A DNA stretch of 38,202 bases from an uncultured Clostridia bacterium. Lineage in GTDB: Bacteria > Bacillota > Clostridia > TANB77 > CAG-508. The stretch's first letter is position 1. Every line of letters starts with the position of its first letter. Both the position numbers and the translations under genes were made by a program. Below the pieces are notes generated by a model. The model was not told the origin of the DNA, did not search any database, and saw only the letters and a program-made list of their open reading frames with translations. Shown piece after piece: positions 16,559 through 24,809 of this stretch. The stretch lies in NCBI GenBank assembly GCA_947631745.1, contig CANRMM010000011.1, positions 1 to 38,202 of the forward strand. The letters run 5' to 3'.

Positions 16559-18304
16559 ATGAAATTACAACATTTAGCAATTATATTTGTTATTATAGTT
16601 CTACCAATAACGCTTATCATGTCACAATATATACAAGGACAAATGGAAACTATTAGATTACAAGCAAGTTATCAAAAAGCATTAAATACGGCAACACATG
16701 ATGCATTAACAGCTTTTCAAGTTAATAGTATTAACAATGGTTATTCAACTATTAGTGATTCTAAAATAAGAGATGTGGAAGCATCAATTAACACCTTTTA
16801 CACTTCATTAAATACATTAATGAATAATTATGCATCAGATAGAAGTGTATTAGAAAATTTTATACCAGCTGTTGTGTTTACATTATATGATGGGTACTAC
16901 ATTAATAGTTCTTATGAAAACACTTATGAAGAAGTTAACAAGCAAGTATCGATAAATGAGGGAAATAAAAAATTTCAAGAAGGATTGCATCCATATATTT
17001 ATTATTCTTGCAAATATAATTTGAATGGAAAGACTATTATTGTTAATTACACATTAGACAATGCAATTACTGTATTTGGAGATTTTGGAGAAGGATATGA
17101 AACAAGATCAGGATATTTTATTGACTATAAAAAAGTAACAAATGTTAATGAAGGAGCAAAAACACTAACATATGATGGAGTGCAGATTGGACCAGAAACA
17201 TTAAGCGAGCAATTATTAATTCAACAAGGAGACGATGCATATTCTACTGATTTTAAACTAGAAGAATATAATTATATTATATATGATGGACAAAAAATAT
17301 ATGATGACGGTGGAAAATATTTTATATATGACAATTATAAAAAAAGATATCTAGAAAGTGCAACAAAGGACGTAGAAAAGTATCTTGCTGAAAAAAGCAC
17401 AGGAAACTTTGAAAGTTCAAGCGCATTTAATTACTATTATGAAGCTGCGGAATTTAGCAAGTGGGTAGAAGACAAACTAGGTAGAATTACACAGAAAAAC
17501 GTAATTAAAATGGAAGATGGAATAACTCCAATTGGAGATGATACAGAATATCTATCAGTAAATACTGGTAATGAACATATATTTGATATAAGCAATAATG
17601 ATCCATTAGTATATGGTTCTACTTTTAATTCTCACAGAATGGCAGTTATAAGAAAATCTATTGAAACAAACTTACTAACAGCACTTGCAAATTTTCAAAG
17701 TGATTTGTCTGCTTATGAATTTACTCTACCAGTAATTGATGAAGAAAACTGGTATGAAATTACAAACAAAGTATCAATAATTTCTTTCATGCAGGGACTT
17801 CCAATAGGAATGAAACAATTTAATGGATATTCTGTTATTTCAAACACAAGAAATGGAGAAGTAATAGGAAAAGAAAATATCTATATTATTACAAATAACT
17901 TATCAACAGGAGAGAGAGAATACCATCTAGCAGGCTGCAACAAATTATATGAAGATTCAAATTTGAAACCAGAATCTGCATATCAAAATATGAGCTTTTT
18001 AAGGCAAACCGTTAAAATAGGAGAAGAACCAATGGCATATTTCTATCTGCAAGGGAAAAATCCTATACCAATAACTGCATGCTACTCTTGTGTAGTAAGT
18101 GCAAATAGTACATACCCTGAAGATGAAATAATTGAAGGAAAAATAACAAAAATGGATTGGAAAAGTGGAAACAAAACCATAATAGCAGATACGAGCAATT
18201 CTAAATTTTCAGAGGTTAGAAAATTATACATGACAGCATTAGCGAGAGAAAGATATGATGCATACCAAGTAAACATGGAATCTATGAATGTGAAAGCAAA
18301 TTAA
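16559..18304 (+). CDS. Large bitopic protein of the Tad-like locus
   Basis: A 581-residue protein with an N-terminal membrane helix (about residues 5-22) and then an amphipathic segment (QMETIRLQASYQKALNTATH), the layout of pseudopilin-like proteins. The rest is a large exposed domain rich in Tyr, Asn and Asp. Cys residues appear late, in the block YHLAGCNKLYE and in PITACYSCVVSAN. GAGAGGG precedes the ATG. I do not recognise a named domain. Its place after the pilin cluster suggests a large surface or tip component, which is inference. Confidence 0.6.
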   Translation: MKLQHLAIIFVIIVLPITLIMSQYIQGQMETIRLQASYQKALNTATHDALTAFQVNSINNGYSTISDSKIRDVEASINTFYTSLNTLMNNYASDRSVLENFIPAVVFTLYDGYYINSSYENTYEEVNKQVSINEGNKKFQEGLHPYIYYSCKYNLNGKTIIVNYTLDNAITVFGDFGEGYETRSGYFIDYKKVTNVNEGAKTLTYDGVQIGPETLSEQLLIQQGDDAYSTDFKLEEYNYIIYDGQKIYDDGGKYFIYDNYKKRYLESATKDVEKYLAEKSTGNFESSSAFNYYYEAAEFSKWVEDKLGRITQKNVIKMEDGITPIGDDTEYLSVNTGNEHIFDISNNDPLVYGSTFNSHRMAVIRKSIETNLLTALANFQSDLSAYEFTLPVIDEENWYEITNKVSIISFMQGLPIGMKQFNGYSVISNTRNGEVIGKENIYIITNNLSTGEREYHLAGCNKLYEDSNLKPESAYQNMSFLRQTVKIGEEPMAYFYLQGKNPIPITACYSCVVSANSTYPEDEIIEGKITKMDWKSGNKTIIADTSNSKFSEVRKLYMTALARERYDAYQVNMESMNVKAN

Positions 18305-18324
18305 TAGTATTAATAAAATAAAAA

Positions 18325-18361
18325 ATGGTTATCCTAATTGAAAGAAAAGAGGGATAACCAT
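18325..18361 (+). promoter_or_regulatory. Hairpin masking the spoIVB ribosome binding site and start
   Basis: ATGGTTATCC (18325-18334) is the exact complement of GGATAACCAT (18352-18361). The 3' arm contains part of the GAGGG ribosome binding site and the first two bases of the spoIVB ATG (18360). The loop is 17 bases, mostly A and G. In mRNA this should hide the translation start, or as DNA it could be an operator. Function is inferred. Confidence 0.6.
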
Positions 18362-19580
18362 GAAATCTTATAAAAAGGTACTGATAATTTTAATACTAAT
18401 TTGCATATTTATTTATGTTTGTAATATAACATTATTACCAGATAATATAATATTAATACAAGGTGAAACCTTAGATATTCATACAATATATGGACTCACA
18501 GTTAGTGAAATAACAGAAAAAGGTGAAATATTACAAACATCAAGCAATCTAAATAAAAACAAAATAGATAAAGTAGGAAAAATAGATTTATCCTTAAATT
18601 TATTTAATAGTCTAAAAGTAAAAGATATGACAGTAAATGTTATTCCTAAAACGACAGTAATTCCAATGGGAAAAGCAATAGGAATGAAGCTATATACAGA
18701 AGGAATTTTAGTAGTAGGAATGTCAGAAATAGAAGGAAAAAAACCGTATGAAACTTCTGACATACAAGAAGGAGACAGAATTATAGAAATAGATAATGAA
18801 AAAATAGAAAATACGGATGATTTGATTAATACAGTAAATGCAAGCAATGGTGAAAGATTACAAATAAAATATGTTCGCAAAGAAAATACAAAAACAACAA
18901 GCATTACTCCAGTAAAAACAAAAGAAAATGAATATAAAATAGGCTTATGGGTACGAGATGCAGCAGCAGGAGTAGGAACCATGACATTTTATGAACCAAG
19001 TACAGGAATGTTTGCTGCTTTAGGACATGGAATAACAGATATAGATACTTATGACTTAATAGAAATAGCAAATGGAGAATTAGTAACAACAAATATACTT
19101 TCTATTATAAAAGGTGAAAAAGGCAAACCTGGAGAAATACAAGGTACAATAGACAATGGAGTAAATATTGGAAAGATATATAAGAATACTAGTTTTGGAG
19201 TATATGGCAATATATATAATAAAACAAGATTAAATATTAGCAAAGAAAATGAAATGGAAGTAGCATTAAGAAATGAAATTCAATTAGGAAAAGCTGAAAT
19301 ACTTTGTGAATTAGAAGACGGAAAAACAGAAAAATACGAAATAGAAATACAAAAATTATTTAAAAACAATAATGAAGATAACAAAAGTATGGTTATAAAA
19401 ATAACAGATCAAAGACTAATTGATAAAACTGGTGGAATTATACAAGGAATGAGTGGAGCACCGATTATACAAAATGGAAAATTTTGTGGAGCTGTAACAC
19501 ATGTATTAGTCAATGACCCTACAAGTGGATATGGAGTATTTGCAGATATAATGATAAAACAAATGAAAGAAGTAGAATAA
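18360..19580 (+). CDS. spoIVB: SpoIVB stage IV sporulation serine peptidase
   Basis: In endospore formers SpoIVB is made in the forespore, enters the intermembrane space and cleaves SpoIVFA, which activates pro-sigma-K processing. The 406 residues contain an N-terminal membrane anchor (about 5-24), a PDZ domain (about 105-190, with IQEGDRIIEIDNEKIENTDD), and an S55 peptidase domain with His in AALGHGI (about 223) and the nucleophile Ser in QGMSGAPI (about 365). The family end VTHVLVNDPTSGYG is present. It marks the organism as a spore former. Unusually, spo0A does not follow; a transglutaminase-like gene does. An upstream hairpin covers the start. Confidence 0.95.
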   Translation: MKSYKKVLIILILICIFIYVCNITLLPDNIILIQGETLDIHTIYGLTVSEITEKGEILQTSSNLNKNKIDKVGKIDLSLNLFNSLKVKDMTVNVIPKTTVIPMGKAIGMKLYTEGILVVGMSEIEGKKPYETSDIQEGDRIIEIDNEKIENTDDLINTVNASNGERLQIKYVRKENTKTTSITPVKTKENEYKIGLWVRDAAAGVGTMTFYEPSTGMFAALGHGITDIDTYDLIEIANGELVTTNILSIIKGEKGKPGEIQGTIDNGVNIGKIYKNTSFGVYGNIYNKTRLNISKENEMEVALRNEIQLGKAEILCELEDGKTEKYEIEIQKLFKNNNEDNKSMVIKITDQRLIDKTGGIIQGMSGAPIIQNGKFCGAVTHVLVNDPTSGYGVFADIMIKQMKEVE

Positions 19581-19600
19581 ACTTTTGAAAGGAAACATAT

Positions 19601-20671
19601 ATGAGAGAAAGATATGAAAGTAATGGTGTAAGGATTGTGAAAAAAATACTAGTAGTATTAATTATTATATTACTAGTATTTGTGGTTCATAAATTTGTGG
19701 CAAACTCAGATATGATAGGAATATTTGTAAGTGAGAGCCCAATCAACATAGAAAGTTTAAATGAAATAAATGCAGAAGATATCGAAAAGGCATCATTACA
19801 AGGAGAAGCATATCATTATTATTATAATCAATTAGATGATAATGCTAAAATTTTTTATAAAAGTATGGAAAATAACATTGAAAATATGAAAAGTGGGACT
19901 TATGAAATAGATTTTGGAACATATTTCAATGATTTATTAAATACACCCAATGGTGAAGAAGAATTAAATAAAGCATTTCAGTCTGCTTGGAATGCTTTAT
20001 CATACGATCATGTAGAAATATTTTATATTGATGTAACAAAGCTTGTATTAAATATACAAACAACGTCAATAGGTTCTATGTCAAAACATACAGTATATAT
20101 TAACAATGGCAAAAATACATCATATTTAAGTGAAGAATTAAATGGTGAAACAGTAGAAGAAGCAGAAACAGAGATTCAAATACAAAAAAATGAAATAGTA
20201 GAGAAAATACAATACTATAATGACATTGATAAGATTATATATCTACATGATTGGATGATAGACAATTTTGAATATGATGTTACATATGAGGAAGATAATA
20301 TATATAACATATATGGAGCATTAAAAAATAAAAAAACTGTGTGTGAAGGATACGCAAGAACTTTTAAATACATATTAGATGATTTAGGAATTCCATGTGT
20401 TTTAATATCAGGAGATGCAACAAACTCTAATGGAGAAACGGAAGCACATGCATGGGATTATGTTAAAATAGATGGAAAATGGTATGCAATGGATATAACC
20501 TGGGATGATCCGATTGTACCACCAAGCGGTCTAACAAACGAGATGAGATATGAATACTTACTAAGAGGATCAGAAGTTTTCTTAAAAAATCATATTGAAG
20601 ATGGTGAAATATCAGAAAATAGTATGAAATTTGTTTATCCAACATTGGACAGATACGATTATAATATTTAA
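19601..20671 (+). CDS. Membrane-anchored transglutaminase-like protein
   Basis: A 356-residue protein with an N-terminal membrane helix (about residues 15-31), a linker domain, and a C-terminal transglutaminase-like (TGc) domain. The Cys is in KKTVCEGYARTFKYIL (about 248), the His in EAHAWDYVKIDGKW (about 283) and the Asp in MDITWDDP (about 298), so the full triad is present. Such extracytoplasmic proteins are peptidases or cross-linking enzymes of the wall or spore coat. AAAGGA precedes the ATG. Co-transcription with spoIVB (20-base gap) suggests, but does not prove, a sporulation role. Confidence 0.82.
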   Translation: MRERYESNGVRIVKKILVVLIIILLVFVVHKFVANSDMIGIFVSESPINIESLNEINAEDIEKASLQGEAYHYYYNQLDDNAKIFYKSMENNIENMKSGTYEIDFGTYFNDLLNTPNGEEELNKAFQSAWNALSYDHVEIFYIDVTKLVLNIQTTSIGSMSKHTVYINNGKNTSYLSEELNGETVEEAETEIQIQKNEIVEKIQYYNDIDKIIYLHDWMIDNFEYDVTYEEDNIYNIYGALKNKKTVCEGYARTFKYILDDLGIPCVLISGDATNSNGETEAHAWDYVKIDGKWYAMDITWDDPIVPPSGLTNEMRYEYLLRGSEVFLKNHIEDGEISENSMKFVYPTLDRYDYNI

Positions 20672-20682
20672 GGGAGTTATAT

Positions 20683-21420
20683 ATGCAGAAATTTTTTGTA
20701 GATACAAAACAAATAAAAAACGATAGAATAGAAATTATAGGAGAAGATATAAATCATATAGTAAATGTATTAAGACTACAAAAAGAAGACGAAATTTTAA
20801 TATGTAATAAAGAAGAAAATAAAAGTTATCAAACTAAGATAGTTGAAATAAATCCAGAAAAAGTAATATGTCAAATAATAAAACCAATACAAGAAACAAC
20901 AGAAAGTAATATACAAATAACAATTTTTCAAGGACTTCCTAAATCAGATAAAATGGAATACATTATTCAAAAAGCTACAGAATTAGGAGCAAGTGAAATT
21001 ATTCCTGTATCAATGACAAGGAGTATTGTTAAAATTAATGAAAAAGATGAAATAAAAAAAATACAGAGATGGCAAAAAATTGCAGAAGTAGCGGCAAAAC
21101 AAAGCAAAAGAGATAAAATTCCAGAGGTAGGAAAAGTACAAAAAATTGAAAATATAGAAGTAGAAAAGTATGACTTGTTTTTAATAGCATATGAAGAAGA
21201 AAAAGAAAATACATTAAAATCAATATTGAAAAAAGTAGAAAAAAAGGAAAATCTACATATTGGAGTTGCAATTGGACCAGAAGGTGGGCTAGAACCAAAA
21301 GAAGTAGAAAAATTAAAAGAAAAAGGTGGAATTAGTATTACTTTAGGAAACAGAATATTAAGAACAGAAACGGCTTCTATATGTATAGTAAGTAACATTT
21401 TTTATGAGTTCGATATGTAA
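20683..21420 (+). CDS. rsmE: 16S rRNA m3U1498 methyltransferase
   Basis: RsmE methylates N3 of U1498 in 16S rRNA. The 245 residues show the N-terminal PUA-like domain (HIVNVLRLQKEDEILI) and the SPOUT knot with QGLPKSDKMEYIIQKATELG, VAAKQSKRDKIPEV, AIGPEGGL and the C-terminal TLGNRILRTETASI. Length is normal. It starts 11 bases after the transglutaminase-like gene, with an AAGGGAG site. Confidence 0.95.
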   Translation: MQKFFVDTKQIKNDRIEIIGEDINHIVNVLRLQKEDEILICNKEENKSYQTKIVEINPEKVICQIIKPIQETTESNIQITIFQGLPKSDKMEYIIQKATELGASEIIPVSMTRSIVKINEKDEIKKIQRWQKIAEVAAKQSKRDKIPEVGKVQKIENIEVEKYDLFLIAYEEEKENTLKSILKKVEKKENLHIGVAIGPEGGLEPKEVEKLKEKGGISITLGNRILRTETASICIVSNIFYEFDM

Positions 21421-21428
21421 AATTAACA

Positions 21429-21457
21429 TTGTGTTTTACCAAAGTTTATGATATAAT
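21429..21457 (+). promoter_or_regulatory. Promoter upstream of the basic membrane protein and yicC group
   Basis: TTGTGT (21429-21434), a 17-base spacer, an extended TG (21449-21450) and a consensus TATAAT (21452-21457). It starts a transcript about 45 bases before the gene at 21506 and probably serves yicC-remA-rpoZ as well. Confidence 0.72.
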
Positions 21458-21505
21458 TACACAGTATATGAAATGAGAATATAAGGTAGGAGGAAAAAAA
21501 TAAAA

Positions 21506-22756
21506 ATGGCTGAAGAAAAAGAAATAAAAAATGAAGAAGTTAAAAAGAAAACAACGAGAAAAACAACAAAATCAGCTAAATCAGAAAATGAAATAGAAAA
21601 TAAGCCAACTACGCAACGAAAGAAAAGTACAAGTAATAGTACAAAAGAAGAATCATCAGAAAAAACAACAAGAAAAAGAAAACCAAAAGAAGAAAAAATA
21701 ATAGGTTCAGGAAGAGTAGAAGAAATTTTAGATAGAGTGGCAGCAGAAGTAAAAATAGAGGAAGAGCAAGCAACAAAGAAAAGAGGAAGAAAACCAAAAA
21801 CAGAAACAGGGCTAGAGGAAAAAGCAAAGGAACAAAAAGAGCCAACAAAAAGAACCAGAAAACCTAGAAAAACAACCACTACGACCACTGCAACTAGTAA
21901 AAAAGAAAAAAAAGAAGTAGTAGAAAACAAAGTTGAAGAAAATAAAGTTGAAGAAAAAGAAAATGAAATAATACCAGAAAAAATAGAAGATAAATCAAAT
22001 AAAATAGGAAAAAGACTAAAAGAAGAGACACCCGCAGAAGAAGTTGCAAGACTAGAAAAAAAAGCGGAAAAATTAATTCAAGAATCAAAAGGCAAAAATG
22101 TAAAAGATGATAAAACAAAAGAAGAAAAAATAAATCAAGAAATTGAAGCAATACAAGAAAAAGCAATTAGGGTTATACATGGAAAAAAAGAAATAGACAA
22201 CGACGTAGCTTCAACAATTATAGATGAAGAAGACGACGAAGAAGAAGAAATAGAAAATAATGCTTCAAAAAAGCTTAAGTTAAATATAGATGACATTAAG
22301 AAAACAATTAAAGAAAAAAAGAAAATACCACCAGAAGAAATGAAAAAAATTAATAAGTCATTAATAGGAAATATTATTATGGCTATAGTAATGATAACAT
22401 ATTTCTTATTTTTAAATTTAGGAAAGCTAAATATGAGGAATGACATATTTTTAACGGATTTAAAAATATTCAGTGTTTGTATCCTATTAATTGCTATTGT
22501 ATTATTAGAAGCAGCATATCGAAAAGAAAAAGGAAACTTAGCAATATATGGAGTTGAAATGATTGTAGCATCTTTACTTACAGTAGCACTAATCTATGTA
22601 AATATTATGTTCTCAGCAGAATTTTTAGCAATTACAGCAGCAATATCTTTTATAAGTGCTATATACTATATTTTAAAAACTATAATTACATATTTTAGAA
22701 AGAGAAAACAATTTTATATGAAAGATATTGAAAAAATAGTAAAAGAAGAGGAATAA
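21506..22756 (+). CDS. Lys/Glu-rich protein with C-terminal membrane domain
   Basis: A 416-residue protein in two parts. Residues 1-290 are highly charged, low-complexity and probably disordered, with basic patches such as KKRGRKPKTE, RKRKPKEE and RTRKPRKTTTTTT that look like AT-hook or nucleic-acid-binding tails, and an acidic patch (EEDDEEEEIE). Residues about 290-400 hold four membrane helices and end in a charged tail. It could tether DNA or ribosomes to the membrane, but this is inference; no family is recognised. GGAGG is 12 bases before the ATG. It abuts yicC with a two-base gap. Confidence 0.7.
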   Translation: MAEEKEIKNEEVKKKTTRKTTKSAKSENEIENKPTTQRKKSTSNSTKEESSEKTTRKRKPKEEKIIGSGRVEEILDRVAAEVKIEEEQATKKRGRKPKTETGLEEKAKEQKEPTKRTRKPRKTTTTTTATSKKEKKEVVENKVEENKVEEKENEIIPEKIEDKSNKIGKRLKEETPAEEVARLEKKAEKLIQESKGKNVKDDKTKEEKINQEIEAIQEKAIRVIHGKKEIDNDVASTIIDEEDDEEEEIENNASKKLKLNIDDIKKTIKEKKKIPPEEMKKINKSLIGNIIMAIVMITYFLFLNLGKLNMRNDIFLTDLKIFSVCILLIAIVLLEAAYRKEKGNLAIYGVEMIVASLLTVALIYVNIMFSAEFLAITAAISFISAIYYILKTIITYFRKRKQFYMKDIEKIVKEEE

Positions 22757-22758
22757 TT

Positions 22759-23634
22759 ATGAATAGTATGACAGGCTTTGGAAGGGCAAAATTAGAAATT
22801 GATACAAGAGAATATACAATAGAAATAAAATCTGTTAATCACAAATATAGTGATATTACTGTAAAAGCACCAAGAAATTTATTATATTTAGAAGATAAGA
22901 TCAGAAAAAGTGTATTAAATAAAATAAGTCGTGGAAAAATAGATATATACATTACCTATGCTAATTATGGAATAGAAGGAAGAAATGTAATAATTAATAA
23001 AGAATTGGCAAAAGCATATATAGAAGAGTTAAAAAAATTAGCTGAAGAAACAGAAATTGAAGGCAAAATACGAGTAACAGAAATATCTAAACTTCCAGAC
23101 GTTTTAAATGTTCAAGAACTAGATGAAAGCGAAGACCTACAATGGAAAGAATTATCACAATGTTTGGATATGGCATTAGAGAATTTTATTCAAATGAGAC
23201 ATAGCGAAGGAGAAAAAATAAAACAAGATTTAATAGAAAGATTAGATAAAGTAGAAAAGAATGTGAATGAAATATACACACTTTCCTCTAGACTTGTGGA
23301 AGATTATATAGTAAAATTAGAACAACGTGTAAATGAATTATTAAAAACAGAAGTAGTAGATCAATCAAGATTAGCACAAGAAATAGTTATCTATGCAGAT
23401 AAATGTTCGATAGAAGAAGAATTAACCAGATTAAAAAGCCATACATCACAATTTAGAGAAATGATAAAGGATGAAAAGCCAGTAGGAAAGAAAATGGACT
23501 TTTTAATGCAAGAAATGAACAGAGAAACAAATACTATTGGTTCAAAATCAGTAAGCCTAGATATAACGAATTTAGTTGTAGATATAAAAACCATTTTAGA
23601 AGACATTAGGGAACAAATTCAAAATATAGAATAG
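22759..23634 (+). CDS. yicC: YicC/YloC-family endoribonuclease
   Basis: A 291-residue protein with the family N-terminus [10 protein letters not shown] and the C-terminal block [14 protein letters not shown], then [21 protein letters not shown]. YicC-family members are endoribonucleases involved in RNA turnover. It heads the conserved Firmicute order yicC-remA-(gmk)-rpoZ, but here gmk is missing. Confidence 0.95.
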   Translation: MNSMTGFGRAKLEIDTREYTIEIKSVNHKYSDITVKAPRNLLYLEDKIRKSVLNKISRGKIDIYITYANYGIEGRNVIINKELAKAYIEELKKLAEETEIEGKIRVTEISKLPDVLNVQELDESEDLQWKELSQCLDMALENFIQMRHSEGEKIKQDLIERLDKVEKNVNEIYTLSSRLVEDYIVKLEQRVNELLKTEVVDQSRLAQEIVIYADKCSIEEELTRLKSHTSQFREMIKDEKPVGKKMDFLMQEMNRETNTIGSKSVSLDITNLVVDIKTILEDIREQIQNIE

Positions 23635-23651
23635 GAAAGGGGAGCAAAGAT

Positions 23652-23924
23652 ATGCAACTTATTAATATCGGATTTGGAAATATTGTTTCAGCAAATAGAA
23701 TTATTGCAATTGTTAGTCCAGAATCAGCGCCCATAAAAAGAATTGTCCAAGAGGCTAAAGATGACGGAATGGCAGTAGATGCCACTTACGGTAGAAGAAC
23801 AAGAGCTGTTATTATTATGGATTCAGGACATGTTGTACTTTCAGCAGTCCAACCAGAAACAGTAGCAGGAAGATTAGACAAAGATGAAAATACAAATGTT
23901 GTAACCAATGAGGATGAAGAATAA
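23652..23924 (+). CDS. remA: RemA-family DNA-binding regulator (DUF370)
   Basis: A 90-residue protein matching Rem[21 protein letters not shown], then [20 protein letters not shown]. In B. subtilis RemA activates biofilm matrix and osmoprotection genes as a ring-forming DNA binder. AAAGGGGAG precedes the ATG. It sits directly after yicC, as in most Firmicutes. Confidence 0.95.
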   Translation: MQLINIGFGNIVSANRIIAIVSPESAPIKRIVQEAKDDGMAVDATYGRRTRAVIIMDSGHVVLSAVQPETVAGRLDKDENTNVVTNEDEE

Positions 23925-23947
23925 AAATAAAAGTGAGGTAATTTATT

Positions 23948-24169
23948 ATGATGGTAAAACCAACCGTAAAGGAATTATTAGGAAAAGTAGATAACAGATT
24001 TCAATTAGTTACTATTACTGCAAAAAGAGCAAGACAAATTGCAGAAGGAGACGAAGTGTTAATTAATACAAACGAAGAAGCACCTGTAACAATAGCAGCA
24101 GAAGAAATAGCAGCAGGAAAAGTAAATGAAAAAAAGGAAAACGAAGAGGAAAAAAGCGAAGAAGAATAA
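23948..24169 (+). CDS. rpoZ: RNA polymerase omega subunit
   Basis: Small RNA polymerase assembly subunit of 73 residues. The conserved core is KVDNRFQLVTITAKRARQI, followed by a region equivalent to KPVTIAxEEIAxGK (APVTIAAEEIAAGKV). It ends in an acidic Lys/Glu-rich tail. GTGAGG precedes tandem ATG codons at 23948 and 23951; either could be the start. A hairpin terminator follows. Confidence 0.93.
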   Translation: MMVKPTVKELLGKVDNRFQLVTITAKRARQIAEGDEVLINTNEEAPVTIAAEEIAAGKVNEKKENEEEKSEEE

Positions 24170-24174
24170 TAATA

Positions 24175-24206
24175 ACAAATGGCGACTTTATTGTCGCTTT
24201 ATTTGT
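24175..24206 (+). terminator. Terminator-like hairpin after rpoZ
   Basis: GCGAC (24182-24186) and GTCGC (24193-24197) pair around a TTTATT loop, and the flanks ACAAAT and ATTTGT extend the stem. The T run is short (TTTATTT), so termination may be partial. Confidence 0.6.
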
Positions 24207-24238
24207 ATAATTTTATATATTGAAAGAAGGTAAATAAT

Positions 24239-24796
24239 ATGAAGAAGCATATTATTACAATTACAGGGGATCATGCGAGTGGTCAAGGAACATTGTCAAA
24301 CAAATTAAAAGAAAAATTAGGCTATGAAGTTTATAGAAATGGCCAATATGTAAGAAAATTAGCACAAGAAAAAGGAATGACAATTGTGGAGTTTCAAAAA
24401 TACTTAAATGAACATCCAGATTTAGACCGTGAAATTGAAAAAAGTGCAACTAAATATGCAGAAGAACATGATAATTTAATTATTGATGCTAAGCTAGGTT
24501 GGTATGCTGTACCGGACTCTTTTAAAGTATATTTAAAAGTGAATATTGATATAGCTGTACAAAGAGCATATACAGACGAAAATAGAAAAAATACAGAACC
24601 ATTCGAAAGTATAGAACAAGCCAAAAAAGCAATTTTATATCGTCATCAAGAAGAAACAAATAGATGGCAAGAAGAATATGGCATTAATAGAGATGATATG
24701 GAAAATTATGATCTTATAATAGATACCAGTAAATTATCACCAGATGAAGTATGTGATAGAGCTTTAATAGAATATAAAAAATGGTTAGAAATGTAG
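24239..24796 (+). CDS. Cytidylate kinase-like P-loop protein
   Basis: A 185-residue protein with a nucleotide-kinase layout: P-loop ITGDHASGQGTLSNKL at residues 8-23, a DRE segment near residue 61, NLIIDAKLGWYAV near 79, and a lid-like basic segment (AYTDENRKNTEPFE, RHQEETNRW). It resembles the AAA/cytidylate kinase-like family. The P-loop Lys is replaced by Gln (GQGT in place of GKGT), so activity is uncertain. It occupies the interval between rpoZ and priA, where coaBC normally lies, in a region that also lacks gmk. The substrate cannot be told. Confidence 0.7.
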   Translation: MKKHIITITGDHASGQGTLSNKLKEKLGYEVYRNGQYVRKLAQEKGMTIVEFQKYLNEHPDLDREIEKSATKYAEEHDNLIIDAKLGWYAVPDSFKVYLKVNIDIAVQRAYTDENRKNTEPFESIEQAKKAILYRHQEETNRWQEEYGINRDDMENYDLIIDTSKLSPDEVCDRALIEYKKWLEM

Positions 24797-24809
24797 AAAG
24801 GACAGACAA

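Noticed and set aside
21457..21930. Long minus-strand open frames opposite the Lys/Glu-rich gene and elsewhere
   Set aside because: They are mirror images of A-rich codons (poly-Phe/Leu/Ser products) and lack ribosome binding sites.
24182..24197. Hairpin after rpoZ considered as a riboswitch
   Set aside because: It is short, with a simple stem and no conserved aptamer core; a terminator is enough to explain it.
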